From Kiritimatiellia bacterium (GTDB lineage Bacteria; Verrucomicrobiota; Kiritimatiellia; SLAD01), in the NCBI GenBank assembly GCA_007127595.1, contig SKZA01000386.1, positions 1 through 22,506 on the forward strand: a DNA stretch of 22,506 nucleotides, given 5' to 3'. The notes beneath the pieces were generated by a model. It saw only the letters and a list, made by a program, of their open reading frames with translations. It had not been told where the DNA came from and did not search any database. Shown here piece by piece: positions 1 to 7,278 of the stretch. The translations under genes were made by a program, and so were the position numbers. Every line of letters begins with the position of its first letter. Positions within the stretch are counted from its first letter, which is position 1.

Positions 1-520
1 GAACGAAAGATCCGACTATTCTCATGCTTTCGCTGGGGTTGTATCAAAACCATCCAGTACCTATTCTCTGGCAATCTTTGCGCGAAGCGCTTTGGAGTGC
101 GGCGGCAAGTCTTCGCGACGCCGCTTTGGTGGAGCGGATGCGTTTGGCCCGAGCGAATCCGTCTTCGCTTCGCTACGCCGCGACAAGAGCGGCGTCGCCT
201 CGATGACTCGTTGCCGCCGCACTCCAAAACTTCGTCGTCGTTCCTTATCGTGTGCTTTTGATGCAGCCCCGGGCATGAGGTTGACGCGCGCGCGCAGCTG
301 CGGGGCGGGACGAAGCTTGCCCCGCGTCTTGGTGGGGTCGAGATAGCTCAATCCGCGCCAACCACCGTCAGTGCTTCAGGAGCGGAACCCCAAAATGCCC
401 CTTTCCGGTAACCACGTGAGTCTTGCAGGGTTCAACGCTTTCTCATCGAGGTGGATGTCGAATGCACAACGGTGGCGGGCGTGATCCGGGATGTCTCGGC
501 AAGCTCGACATGACCAACCT
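1..520. other. gene-poor region with inverted repeats
   Basis: No open frame here looks like a protein; the short frames overlap each other on both strands and have arginine-rich, low-complexity translations. What can be seen is a nested inverted-repeat element at 91-228, a 7-bp GC hairpin (arms 300-306 and 319-325), and a stretch at about 412-513 that may be a decayed coding fragment. The region lies downstream of the minus-strand epimerase gene that ends at 521. No terminator with a T-run was seen for that gene. Confidence 0.6.
91..228. repeat. nested inverted-repeat element
   Basis: The outer arms are an exact 18-bp inverted repeat: 91-108 (TTTGGAGTGCGGCGGCAA) and its reverse complement at 211-228. 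Inside it an 11-bp pair is also exact: 115-125 (GCGACGCCGCT) and 188-198. The middle is rich in CGCTTTGG, GCTTCGCT and GCCGCG motifs and has no reading frame of its own. The structure resembles intergenic multi-copy palindromic elements of the REP or MITE kind. Whether it is multi-copy cannot be told from one window. Confidence 0.55.
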
Positions 521-1411
521 CTATCCTTTCTGCAGGAGTTCTCGCAAGGTCTCCTGAAGATCCGTGTGGCGAAAGGAATAGCCCGTCGCCTTCAGCCGCT
601 CCGGCAATACCCGCTGGCTCGCCAGCAGCAGCGCATCGGCCATTTCACCAAAGATCAACCGCGCGCCGAATGCGGGTACCGGAAAGATCGTCGGTCGCTT
701 TAAGGCGGCTCCCAGCGCTTTCGTCAACTCCAGATTGGTACAAGGGGCGGGCGCGACCACGTTGACGGGGCCGGAGACGGATTCCGTATGGACCGCATGC
801 AGGATCGCGCCCACGGCATCGTCCAGCGAGGCCCAGCTCACATATTGTCGGCCCGAACCGACCCGGCCGCCCAGCCCGAGCTTGAACGGCGTCAGCATCG
901 CTTTCAGCGCGCCTCCTTTCGGACTCAACAGCATGCCGAAACGCGGATGCACCACCCGTATGCCTGCCTCGCGGGCGGGTTCGGCCGCGGCTTCCCAGGC
1001 CTCGCAAACTTCCGTCAGGAACCCTTCGCCCGCCGAGCTATTTTCCGTCAATTCCTCAGTGCCGCGATCCCCGTAATAGCCGATGGCGGATGCGACCACC
1101 AAAACCTTCGGCTTCGATGTAAGGTCCGCCAGCGCTTTGGCCAGCGAGGCCGTACTCTTGACTCGGCTGTCCCGGATGCGCTGCTTCTTTGCATCGGACC
1201 AGCGACCCACAATGGATTCTCCGCCGAGATGGATGACGGCGTCGAAACCTTCCAGGTGAGACGGCGCTTCGAACGTGTAGGTTTCCGTATCCCATTTGAC
1301 CCCTTCGCCGTCGCTGCGTATCAGGCGTTGTACGTCGTGTCCGTCCTGATGCAGGCGGTCACACAAGGCGGCGCCCACCAGGCCTGTTGATCCGCTAACC
1401 AATAACTTCAT
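521..1411 (-). CDS. TIGR01777 family epimerase (SDR39U1/YfcH-like)
   Basis: This 296-residue protein is an atypical short-chain dehydrogenase/epimerase. The N-terminus has the NAD(P)-binding glycine motif (GSTGLVGAAL, residues 7-16), then a long Rossmann domain with VIHLGGE near residue 60 and ASAIGYYG near residue 110. The C-terminal 45-50 residues match the signature tail of the TIGR01777/DUF1731 group (RPTIFPVPAF, GEMADALLLASQRVLP, LKATGYSFRH). The length is typical. The substrate is unknown for most of this family, including E. coli YfcH, so no reaction can be assigned. The start is ATG with an AAAGGAAAGG-like ribosome site just upstream. It is divergent from the globin gene with 47 bp between them, and a TATAAT-like box on the minus strand at 1440-1445 could drive it. 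Confidence 0.9.
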   Translation of the reverse strand: MKLLVSGSTGLVGAALCDRLHQDGHDVQRLIRSDGEGVKWDTETYTFEAPSHLEGFDAVIHLGGESIVGRWSDAKKQRIRDSRVKSTASLAKALADLTSKPKVLVVASAIGYYGDRGTEELTENSSAGEGFLTEVCEAWEAAAEPAREAGIRVVHPRFGMLLSPKGGALKAMLTPFKLGLGGRVGSGRQYVSWASLDDAVGAILHAVHTESVSGPVNVVAPAPCTNLELTKALGAALKRPTIFPVPAFGARLIFGEMADALLLASQRVLPERLKATGYSFRHTDLQETLRELLQKG

Positions 1412-1439
1412 GAGTTAACCTTTCCTTTTGCTGTGCATC

Positions 1440-1467
1440 ATTATACCTTCCCGAACCCATGAAGCAA
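1440..1467 (-). promoter_or_regulatory. possible minus-strand promoter for the epimerase gene
   Basis: On the minus strand TATAAT occurs at 1445-1440, about 30 bp upstream of the epimerase ATG. A weak -35 candidate (TTGCTT, 3 of 6 consensus bases) lies 16 bp further upstream at 1467-1462, inside the first codons of the divergent globin gene. The perfect -10 makes it plausible; the -35 is poor. Confidence 0.3.
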
Positions 1468-1911
1468 ACGTCCCACGATAACGACTCGTCGTTCTATGTT
1501 CCGCCTGGCGGCCCGCCGCAAGGAGCTGGTCCAAGCCGCGAAATCTATGCGGCCATGGGGCGGGAAAACATCTTCCGCATGTGCGCCGATTTCTATTCGA
1601 AACTCGAGGCATCGGAGATCCGCTGGATGTTCAGCGACGATATGCCGGCCGCATCAAAAAGGATTGCCGCATTCCTTGTCGGATTGTTTGGCGGACCGCC
1701 GCTCTACCATGAGCTCTACGGGCCTCCCCAAATGCGCGCCCGGCACATGCCGTTTCCGATTGACGAATCAGCCCGCCAGGTCTGGTTGCGTTGTTTCAAG
1801 GAAACACTCGCCGATGCGCCGGCAAAGTATGATTTCCCAGCCGAACATCTGCCCGGATTCATGCACTTCCTCGAGGACTTCTCCGCTTGGATGGTGAATA
1901 GGAAACAGTGA
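1459..1911 (+). CDS. group II truncated haemoglobin
   Basis: This 150-residue protein belongs to the bacterial truncated globins, small 2-on-2 haem proteins that bind O2 or NO or help redox chemistry in the cytoplasm. Visible features are the B-helix FYSKLEAS (Tyr46), a CD-region Phe (WMFSDD), GGPPLY after the E helix, and the MRARHMPFPI block in which His96 is the expected proximal haem ligand. Trp109 in QVWLRCF fits the G8 tryptophan of group II. The first 25 or so residues form a Pro/Gly-rich extension that most family members lack. It sits between an epimerase gene and typA, with no operon partner that would reveal its physiological role. Confidence 0.9.
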   Translation: MKQTSHDNDSSFYVPPGGPPQGAGPSREIYAAMGRENIFRMCADFYSKLEASEIRWMFSDDMPAASKRIAAFLVGLFGGPPLYHELYGPPQMRARHMPFPIDESARQVWLRCFKETLADAPAKYDFPAEHLPGFMHFLEDFSAWMVNRKQ

Positions 1912-1922
1912 ATCGTTATTTC

Positions 1923-1950
1923 TTGCTTTCCGACGTCTTTCAGTTAGATT
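1923..1950 (+). promoter_or_regulatory. possible typA promoter
   Basis: TTGCTT (1923-1928) and TAGATT (1945-1950) are separated by 16 bp and lie in the 63-bp gap in front of typA. The matches to consensus are 3 of 6 and 4 of 6, so this is a weak candidate. Confidence 0.25.
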
Positions 1951-1974
1951 GACGCGCCCTTCAAGGAAGCTGGA

Positions 1975-3816
1975 GTGACCGAGTCTATGATTCCCATTCG
2001 CAACATCGCTATTATTGCGCACGTTGATCACGGCAAGACCACATTGGTGGACAAATTGCTCCGTGACGGCGGCGCGTACCGTTCCAACCAGGTCGTTGAG
2101 GATCGGGTTATGGATTCGATGGATTTGGAGCGTGAAAAGGGCATCACGATCAAGGCCAAGAACGCGTCCGTTCATTACAACGGCGTAACAATCAATATTG
2201 TGGATACGCCGGGCCACGCCGATTTCGGCGGCGAGGTCGAACGCATCATGAAGATGGTCGACGGTGTATTGCTGGTGGTGGACGCCTACGAGGGGCCCCA
2301 GGCCCAGACCCGTTTCGTCATGCGCAAGGCGTTACAGCACGGATTGAAACCCATTGTGGTCATCAACAAGATCGACCGCGAACACGCCGACCCGGACAAG
2401 GTGCACGACGAGGTGCTCGAACTGCTACTCGAACTGCACGCCAGCGAGGACCAATTCAATGCGCCCTTCATTTACACCAGCGCCAAGGAAGGCTTTGCCG
2501 TGCGTGAGCTGAAGGATGCGCGCGAGAATATGCGGCCGCTGCTGGACACGGTCATTGAGCACATCCCGCCGCCTGAAGCCGACCCGGACGCGCCATTCAA
2601 GATGTTGGTCAGCAACCTGGATTGGAGTGATTACGTCGGCCGCATCGCAATCGGCAAGGTGCTGAGCGGATCCGTAAAGATGGGGGATGCCGTGACCTGT
2701 ATTCGCAAGGACGGACGCAGGGAACGTAAAGCGGTGCTCAAGCTCTTCCATTTCAAGGGCGTGGATTCTTCCGAATACACGGCGGGTACGGCGGGCGATA
2801 TCATCGGAGTGGCGGCTTTCGACGATGTGGATATCGGCGAGACTTTGTCGGCCGATGAGCAGGCGGCGGCCATCCCGTTCGTAGAAATAGATCCACCCAC
2901 AATTCAAATGCGCTTTTGTGTCAACGACGGGCCTTTGGCCGGGCGTGATGGGAAGTATGTGACCACGCGCCAACTGCGCGAACGACTGTTTCGCGAAACA
3001 CGGACGAATATTTCGTTGATCGTTGAAGATACCGATCAGGCCAACGTGTTTCTGGTCAGCGCGCGCGGCGCCATGCAAATTGCCGTTTTGGTGGAGACGA
3101 TGCGTCGCGAGGGATACGAGATGCTTGTTTCGCGGCCGGAAGTCATTCTGCATAAGGAGAACGGGCAGACATTGGAACCCTATGAATCGCTTTGGATTGA
3201 GACGCCGGACGAGTGTGTGGGCGATATCATGCAGAATCTGGCGACGCGCAAGGCGCAGATTGTAGACATGAAACACCATGCGCATGGCGTCGGCATGGAA
3301 TGCGTGATTCCGACGCGCGGCCTGATTGGATTCGAGACGGACCTCGTCAATCTCACCAGCGGCCGGGCGGCCATGTCGCATATGTTCAAGGAATACGGTC
3401 CCTTCGCGGGCGATATCCGGACGCGCTTTACGGGCACGTTGGTGGCGATTGAACACGGGGTTTCCACGTATTATTCGTTGGAAACGTTACAGGATCGGGG
3501 CCGCCTTTTCATTGGCCCGGGCGATGAAGTGTACGAGGGCATGATCATCGGTGAAAACGCCCGTGCGGAGGATTTGCCGGTGAACCCCACCCGGACGAAG
3601 GCCTTGTCCAACGTGCGAAGCCAGGGGGAGGGGAAGGTGACGCCCTTGGAACCGCCGATACGTATGTCATTGGAGCGTAGCATCGAGTATATCGCGGATG
3701 ACGAGTATATCGAGGCCACACCCAAAGCGCTGCGTCTGCGGAAGAAGATCCTCAACGCCACCCGCCGCAAACGGGCGGCCCAGGCGCGCGCGGCTGTGTC
3801 CGCCGGATCTTCGTAG
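1975..3816 (+). CDS. typA: ribosome-associated GTPase TypA/BipA
   Basis: This 613-residue translational GTPase of the EF-G-like superfamily binds the 70S ribosome and is linked to ribosome assembly and stress adaptation. The G1 P-loop AHVDHGKTT lies at residues 15-23, the G2 segment around EREKGITIKAKN, G3 is DTPGHADFGGEVER, and G4 is NKID. Domains II and III, the EF-G domain V-like part and the TypA-specific C-terminal domain follow, ending in a basic tail with KALRLRKKIL. The length is normal for the family. GTG at 1975 has AAGGA seven bases upstream (1963-1967). An ATG at 1987 (MIPIRNIAII) has GGAG at 1972-1975 and is a credible alternative start. The gene appears to be monocistronic. Confidence 0.97.
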   Translation: MTESMIPIRNIAIIAHVDHGKTTLVDKLLRDGGAYRSNQVVEDRVMDSMDLEREKGITIKAKNASVHYNGVTINIVDTPGHADFGGEVERIMKMVDGVLLVVDAYEGPQAQTRFVMRKALQHGLKPIVVINKIDREHADPDKVHDEVLELLLELHASEDQFNAPFIYTSAKEGFAVRELKDARENMRPLLDTVIEHIPPPEADPDAPFKMLVSNLDWSDYVGRIAIGKVLSGSVKMGDAVTCIRKDGRRERKAVLKLFHFKGVDSSEYTAGTAGDIIGVAAFDDVDIGETLSADEQAAAIPFVEIDPPTIQMRFCVNDGPLAGRDGKYVTTRQLRERLFRETRTNISLIVEDTDQANVFLVSARGAMQIAVLVETMRREGYEMLVSRPEVILHKENGQTLEPYESLWIETPDECVGDIMQNLATRKAQIVDMKHHAHGVGMECVIPTRGLIGFETDLVNLTSGRAAMSHMFKEYGPFAGDIRTRFTGTLVAIEHGVSTYYSLETLQDRGRLFIGPGDEVYEGMIIGENARAEDLPVNPTRTKALSNVRSQGEGKVTPLEPPIRMSLERSIEYIADDEYIEATPKALRLRKKILNATRRKRAAQARAAVSAGSS

Positions 3817-3862
3817 CGATTCCCATTTCTCAATCTTGCCCCCACATCTCCCGTTTCGTACA

Positions 3863-3906
3863 GTGCGACATGAATTTGTCACACGTGTGACAAATTCATG
3901 TCGCAC
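3863..3906. repeat. perfect 44-bp palindrome, left copy
   Basis: Every base from 3863 to 3884 pairs with 3906 to 3885, giving a 22-bp arm with no spacer. The core is TTGTCACACGTGTGACAA and the outer blocks are TGCGACAT and ATGTCGCA. It starts 46 bp after the typA stop and ends 29 bp before the preferred ATG of the PaaX-family gene. No T-run follows on either strand, so it is not a standard intrinsic terminator. A second copy lies at 4757-4798. Confidence 0.95.
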
Positions 3907-3935
3907 GTGTGATGGCGGCGGAAGGGGCGGTGGTT

Positions 3936-4712
3936 ATGCGGAACAAGACGGAAACGTTGTTGGGCGTGCTCTTGTGGACGGCGGACTCCATGATGCGGCC
4001 CTCGTATCGGAATTTGACGGAATCGTATGAGTCGTGGGCCTATCGAAATGGATTCGGCCGAACGGCTGCGATACTTGAGCGACAGGCGCTTGTCGAACGT
4101 GACCGGCTGCGGCCCGACGCCCGGGTCTATCGATTGACGGAGAAGGGGCGGTTGCGAGCGTTGGGAGGACGGGACCCGGAACAGGAATGGGGGCGGCCAT
4201 GGGATGGGGTATGGCGCATGGTTATCTTTGACATCCCGTCGCATCAGAACAGTTATCGTCAGAAACTTCGTCGATACCTCAAGGCGAATGGCTTCGGTTG
4301 CCTGCAGGATAGTTTATGGATTACGCCCGATCCGTTGGACAAGGAGATCGCCCTATTGCGGGCGGAGGCCGTTAATGTCGAGTCCTTAATACTTTTGAAT
4401 TCGCATCCTTGTGCGGGGGAAACCAATGCGCAAGTGGTGGCTGGCGCTTGGAATTTCGGTTACATCAATCGTCTTTACAAAGAACATATGCGCCTGCTGA
4501 AGCAGCTTCAGTCGAATGCTTCCAAGAAGAAGGACGTGTTACAACTGCAGCGATGGGCGACCTTGGAGCAGGAATCGTGGACTAACATTTTGAAGGAAGA
4601 CCCGTTCTTACCCGATATGTTGCTTCCGCGCGGATATATGGGTAAAGCCACGTGGAGAACGCGAGTCACCGTTCTTCGGAAGATCGCCCGCAGCCTGCTG
4701 AAATCCGCTTGA
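3936..4712 (+). CDS. PaaX-family regulator (winged helix plus Cas2-like domain)
   Basis: This 258-residue protein has the three-part PaaX layout. An N-terminal winged helix-turn-helix covers about residues 1-80 (ILERQALVERDRL, YRLTEKGR). A central Cas2-like ferredoxin-fold domain contains WDGVWRMVIFDIPSHQ, LRRYLKANGFGCLQDSLWITP. The PaaX C-terminal region contains KEDPFLPDMLLPRGYMGKA. Known PaaX proteins repress phenylacetate catabolism and respond to phenylacetyl-CoA, but no such pathway is present here, so the ligand is unknown. ATG at 3936 is chosen because GGAAGGGG (3920-3927) lies 8 bp before it; in-frame GTG 3909 and ATG 3912 lack a ribosome site. Near-identical long palindromes lie 29 bp upstream and 44 bp downstream. 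They may be operators for this protein or mark a repeat element it belongs to. Confidence 0.8.
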   Translation: MRNKTETLLGVLLWTADSMMRPSYRNLTESYESWAYRNGFGRTAAILERQALVERDRLRPDARVYRLTEKGRLRALGGRDPEQEWGRPWDGVWRMVIFDIPSHQNSYRQKLRRYLKANGFGCLQDSLWITPDPLDKEIALLRAEAVNVESLILLNSHPCAGETNAQVVAGAWNFGYINRLYKEHMRLLKQLQSNASKKKDVLQLQRWATLEQESWTNILKEDPFLPDMLLPRGYMGKATWRTRVTVLRKIARSLLKSA

Positions 4713-4756
4713 GGCCCGACAGAACACAAAAATGGTGCTATTCGACGATGTGCGAG

Positions 4757-4798
4757 TGCGACATAGAATTGTCACACGTGTGACAAATCTATGTCGCA
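4757..4798. repeat. near-perfect 42-bp palindrome, right copy
   Basis: The arms 4757-4777 and 4778-4798 pair at 20 of 21 positions; the one mismatch is A4768 with A4787. The core TTGTCACACGTGTGACAA and the outer blocks TGCGACAT/ATGTCGCA are identical to those of the copy at 3863-3906. The four bases between core and outer block differ, and two of those pairs change in a compensatory way. The copy lies in the convergent space between the PaaX-family gene and moaE, with no T-run beside it. Confidence 0.93.
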
Positions 4799-4940
4799 AG
4801 GGTGGAGGTGTGCTGGGCTTAAAACGTGTGGGAAGTCAGGAGAGGGAATGTGGTTCGCGCAATCATGCCGCTGTCATAGACGCGGGCGGGCCCGATGTCC
4901 TTGCGGCTCTGAAGCGCCGCAGATGTGCGATAGTTGCGAG

Positions 4941-5351
4941 CTACGGCGCGTTGATCCAACCCGAATCGCCGTCCGTATAGTATTCCTTTTTCCAGATCGG
5001 CAGCCGCTTCTTCAGCTCGTCGATGATATACCGGCACGCGTCGAAGGCCGGGCCGCGATGCCCGGCGAGCACGCCAATCCAGACGGCCACGTCCCCGATC
5101 TTCAACAGGCCGACGCGATGCACGCAACGCACTTCGACGATATCGAAACGGTCCAAAGCCTCTTTCTCAATCCGCACAAATTCATTCTGCGCAAGGGCCT
5201 CGGCCCCTTCATACTCAAGCTGCGTGACGGAGCGTCCCTGATTCTTGACACGCACCCGCCCTTCAAATACGGCAAGCGCGCCCGCTTCATCGTGCGTGTA
5301 ATCGCGTAGCAGCGGATGCTCGGTGATGGGCTGGTCGGATAACGCGAACAT
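4941..5351 (-). CDS. moaE: molybdopterin synthase catalytic subunit MoaE
   Basis: This 136-residue large subunit of molybdopterin synthase uses sulfur carried by MoaD to turn cyclic pyranopterin monophosphate into molybdopterin in the cytoplasm. Typical motifs are FEGRVRVKNQGRSV with LEYEGAEALA, VGLLKIGDVAVWI, HRGPAFDACRYIIDELKKRLPIWKKE; the lysines in the last block match the catalytic lysines of the family. The frame stays open upstream to 5420, but ATG at 5351 is chosen because it follows the moaD stop with a gap of only 2 bp and gives the normal family length. It is the last gene of the minus-strand molybdenum cofactor operon. No clear terminator was seen after it. Confidence 0.93.
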   Translation of the reverse strand: MFALSDQPITEHPLLRDYTHDEAGALAVFEGRVRVKNQGRSVTQLEYEGAEALAQNEFVRIEKEALDRFDIVEVRCVHRVGLLKIGDVAVWIGVLAGHRGPAFDACRYIIDELKKRLPIWKKEYYTDGDSGWINAP

Positions 5352-5353
5352 GG

Positions 5354-5599
5354 TCAGCGGCCCCCCGCCACGGGCGGAATGAAGGCGACCCGGTCTCCGT
5401 CTCTCACCGGGGTGTCCCATGACACGAATTCATCATTGCGCGCGACCTTCAGGCGTTCTCTCGGATAACGAAATCCGTGTGTGGCCCGCAACTCCTCATA
5501 CAACGCGTTGAAATCACCGGCGTCGGTTTGCACGGTTTCCGATGCGCGGCCGCGTTGTTCCTTCAGCATGGCGTAGTAGGTGATTTCAACGGTGTTCAT
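5354..5599 (-). CDS. moaD: molybdopterin synthase sulfur carrier MoaD (C-terminus GGR)
   Basis: This 81-residue ubiquitin-like protein should be the sulfur-carrier subunit of molybdopterin synthase. It has the family length, a YYAMLKEQRGR start, NDEF in the middle and DGDRVAFIPPVAGG at the end. In canonical MoaD the chain ends in Gly-Gly, which MoeB adenylates and which is then converted to a thiocarboxylate. Here the last codons read Ala-Gly-Gly-Arg-stop (stop at 5356-5354), so one arginine follows the Gly-Gly. Either the residue is trimmed or the neighbouring sequence has changed. The gene overlaps the 3' end of moaC by 14 bp and precedes moaE by 2 bp, which firmly supports the assignment. 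Confidence 0.9.
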   Translation of the reverse strand: MNTVEITYYAMLKEQRGRASETVQTDAGDFNALYEELRATHGFRYPRERLKVARNDEFVSWDTPVRDGDRVAFIPPVAGGR

Positions 5600-6071
5600 G
5601 TACGTCGCGTTTCCCGCCCGACTTCTCTAGGAGGCGCACATCGCTGATAACGATATCGTGCGACAGCGCCTTGCACATGTCGTAAATGGTCAGCGCGGCC
5701 ACGGCGGCGCCGGTCAACGCCTCCATTTCCACCCCGGTCTTATGTGTCGCGCGCGCCGAACAGTGAACGATCAATTTGTCGCTCCCATCGATTTGCACAT
5801 CGATCGTGCAGTTCTCCAAGGGAATAATGTGGCACAACGGAATGAGTTCACCCGTCCTCTTCGCCGCCGCGATGCCGGCCAGGATGGCGGTATGGATCAC
5901 CGGCCCTTTTCGGCTTTGCAACTCGTGCTCGCCTGTACGGTCCAGTTGCTCTAGCAAACCGGGAGGGAAAGCGACTATCGCCTGCGCGCGCGCGGTGCGC
6001 CGGGTGACGTCCTTGTCGCCGACATCCACCATGCCCGGCTGATTCTTGTCGTTCAAATGGCTAAGCGTCAT
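5586..6071 (-). CDS. moaC: cyclic pyranopterin monophosphate synthase MoaC
   Basis: This 161-residue enzyme acts with MoaA in the first step of molybdenum cofactor synthesis, rearranging 3',8-cyclo-GTP to cyclic pyranopterin monophosphate. Diagnostic blocks are MVDVGDKDVTRRTA, KGPVIHTAILAGIAAAKRT, LIPLCHIIPLENCTID, THKTGVEMEALTGA and ALTIYDMCKALSHD followed by the lysine-rich end. The open frame runs back to 6170, but that extension overlaps moeA and has no family resemblance. ATG at 6071 lies one base after the moeA stop and gives MTLSHLNDKN, the usual MoaC length. It overlaps the moaD start by 14 bp downstream. Confidence 0.95.
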   Translation of the reverse strand: MTLSHLNDKNQPGMVDVGDKDVTRRTARAQAIVAFPPGLLEQLDRTGEHELQSRKGPVIHTAILAGIAAAKRTGELIPLCHIIPLENCTIDVQIDGSDKLIVHCSARATHKTGVEMEALTGAAVAALTIYDMCKALSHDIVISDVRLLEKSGGKRDVHEHR

Positions 6072-6072
6072 G

Positions 6073-7278
6073 TCATCTCCATGCGTAATACCGTACGGCC
6101 AGTCCCGCCGCATAAACGTCTTGTCCTTCCGGCAATTCAACAAAACCGTCGCTGTCGCCCAGCGACGCAAAATCGCCCGACGTGTTGGTTTCCATCGGCA
6201 CGGCGAGACACCGGCCTTCGCGATCCCAATCCAACTGCACGGGGATATAGCCCGTGAGCGGGGGGGTAAATCGAATGGCTGCCTTTAGTTGAACCCATCT
6301 GTCACGCTGGTTGGCACATCCTGAAGCCCGGTCCAAGGCGGGTAAGACGTAGCGATGCAGGCAGACCAACGTAGAGACGGTATTCCCGGGCAGCGCGAAA
6401 ACCGGCACGCGCCCGTCGCGAACGCCGAACCACATGGGCTTACCGGGGCGTTGCCGTATCTTATGAAAAACATTGCGCACGCCGAGATTCTCCAGGGCGC
6501 GCGGCACGTAATCCCGTTTGCCCATGGAAACGCCGCCTGTAAGGATGAGTGCGCCATATTCTTCAAACAGCCGGGCGAGCAGCTCTTCCGTTTGTTCGAG
6601 ATTGTCGACCACTCGATACGCGTCCACTTTGGCATAGCCGCTGTTCAGCAAGGCGGCGCGAATGCCGCGATCATTGGCCGAACGAATCTGAAACGGTTCC
6701 ACGTCATCGGTCACATCTTTCAGCTCGTCACCTGTGGAGATGATCGCTACGGCGGGTCGGTCGGCGACGCGCAGGGTGGGGCGCCCGACGGCGGCGGCCA
6801 CACTGATATGCGGTCCCCGCAGTAGCGTGCCCTCCGCCAGCACGGGCTCGCCTCGTTGCCGGTCGGAACCCTGACTGTGCAGGTTCTGTAGCGGGGCGAT
6901 TTGCGCGTCATCCCGAATGGTCACGTCTTCGCCATCGATGTGCAGGTCCTCATAAGGAACGATGGTGTCGGCGCCATCCGGCAACATGGCGCCGGTCATG
7001 ACCTGCACACACCCGGTCTCGGGTTGCGACAGGGAGGGCGCCGCCTGTCCGGCCGCCGCCGTGCTCTCCAGCGTGAAGGTACGGCGTCCCGCCTGCCACG
7101 CGGCGTAGGCGATGGCGATGCCGTCCATGGTGATGCGGTCGTACGGGGGAAGGTCACGATCTGCCGTGACGGTTTCCCGCAGGATTTGTCCATGCGCTTC
7201 TTCCAAGGAACGTTCAGCGGCGTCAAACGTCGGGAGATGGTCGCTAATGAGTTGTTCCGCTTCCCGGGGTGTGATCAT
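6073..7278 (-). CDS. moeA: molybdopterin molybdenumtransferase MoeA
   Basis: This 401-residue enzyme inserts molybdate into adenylylated molybdopterin. Visible family motifs are the N-terminal MITPREAEQLI, DRDLPPYDRITMDGIAI, VQVMTGAMLPDGADTIVPYED, the MogA-like domain blocks AIISTGDEL and LTGGVSMGKRDYVP, and FALPGNTVSTLV. The C-terminal beta-barrel domain IV follows. A longer open frame runs to 7494, but those extra 72 residues are antisense-like and lie within moaA. ATG at 7278 overlaps the moaA stop as ATGA and is clearly the start. No mogA/moaB or mobA is visible in the window, so molybdopterin adenylation must be encoded elsewhere. Confidence 0.95.
   Translation of the reverse strand: MITPREAEQLISDHLPTFDAAERSLEEAHGQILRETVTADRDLPPYDRITMDGIAIAYAAWQAGRRTFTLESTAAAGQAAPSLSQPETGCVQVMTGAMLPDGADTIVPYEDLHIDGEDVTIRDDAQIAPLQNLHSQGSDRQRGEPVLAEGTLLRGPHISVAAAVGRPTLRVADRPAVAIISTGDELKDVTDDVEPFQIRSANDRGIRAALLNSGYAKVDAYRVVDNLEQTEELLARLFEEYGALILTGGVSMGKRDYVPRALENLGVRNVFHKIRQRPGKPMWFGVRDGRVPVFALPGNTVSTLVCLHRYVLPALDRASGCANQRDRWVQLKAAIRFTPPLTGYIPVQLDWDREGRCLAVPMETNTSGDFASLGDSDGFVELPEGQDVYAAGLAVRYYAWR

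Noticed and set aside
2425..3456. Long minus-strand open frame of 343 codons
   Set aside because: It lies wholly inside typA on the opposite strand, is His/Arg-rich with no family motifs, and typA is unambiguous.
3863..3906. Intrinsic terminator of typA
   Set aside because: The hairpin is strong, but no T-run follows on either strand, and a second copy with the same conserved core argues for a repeat or operator.
3863..4798. CRISPR-related locus, because of the Cas2-like fold and repeats
   Set aside because: There are only two palindromes, about 850 bp apart with a gene between them, no repeat-spacer array and no Cas1. The protein also has the winged helix and C-terminal region of PaaX, so it is not Cas2.
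4799..4940. Small gene or decayed fragment between the right palindrome and moaE
   Set aside because: Short frames on both strands have no recognisable motif and no ribosome site, so nothing could be supported.
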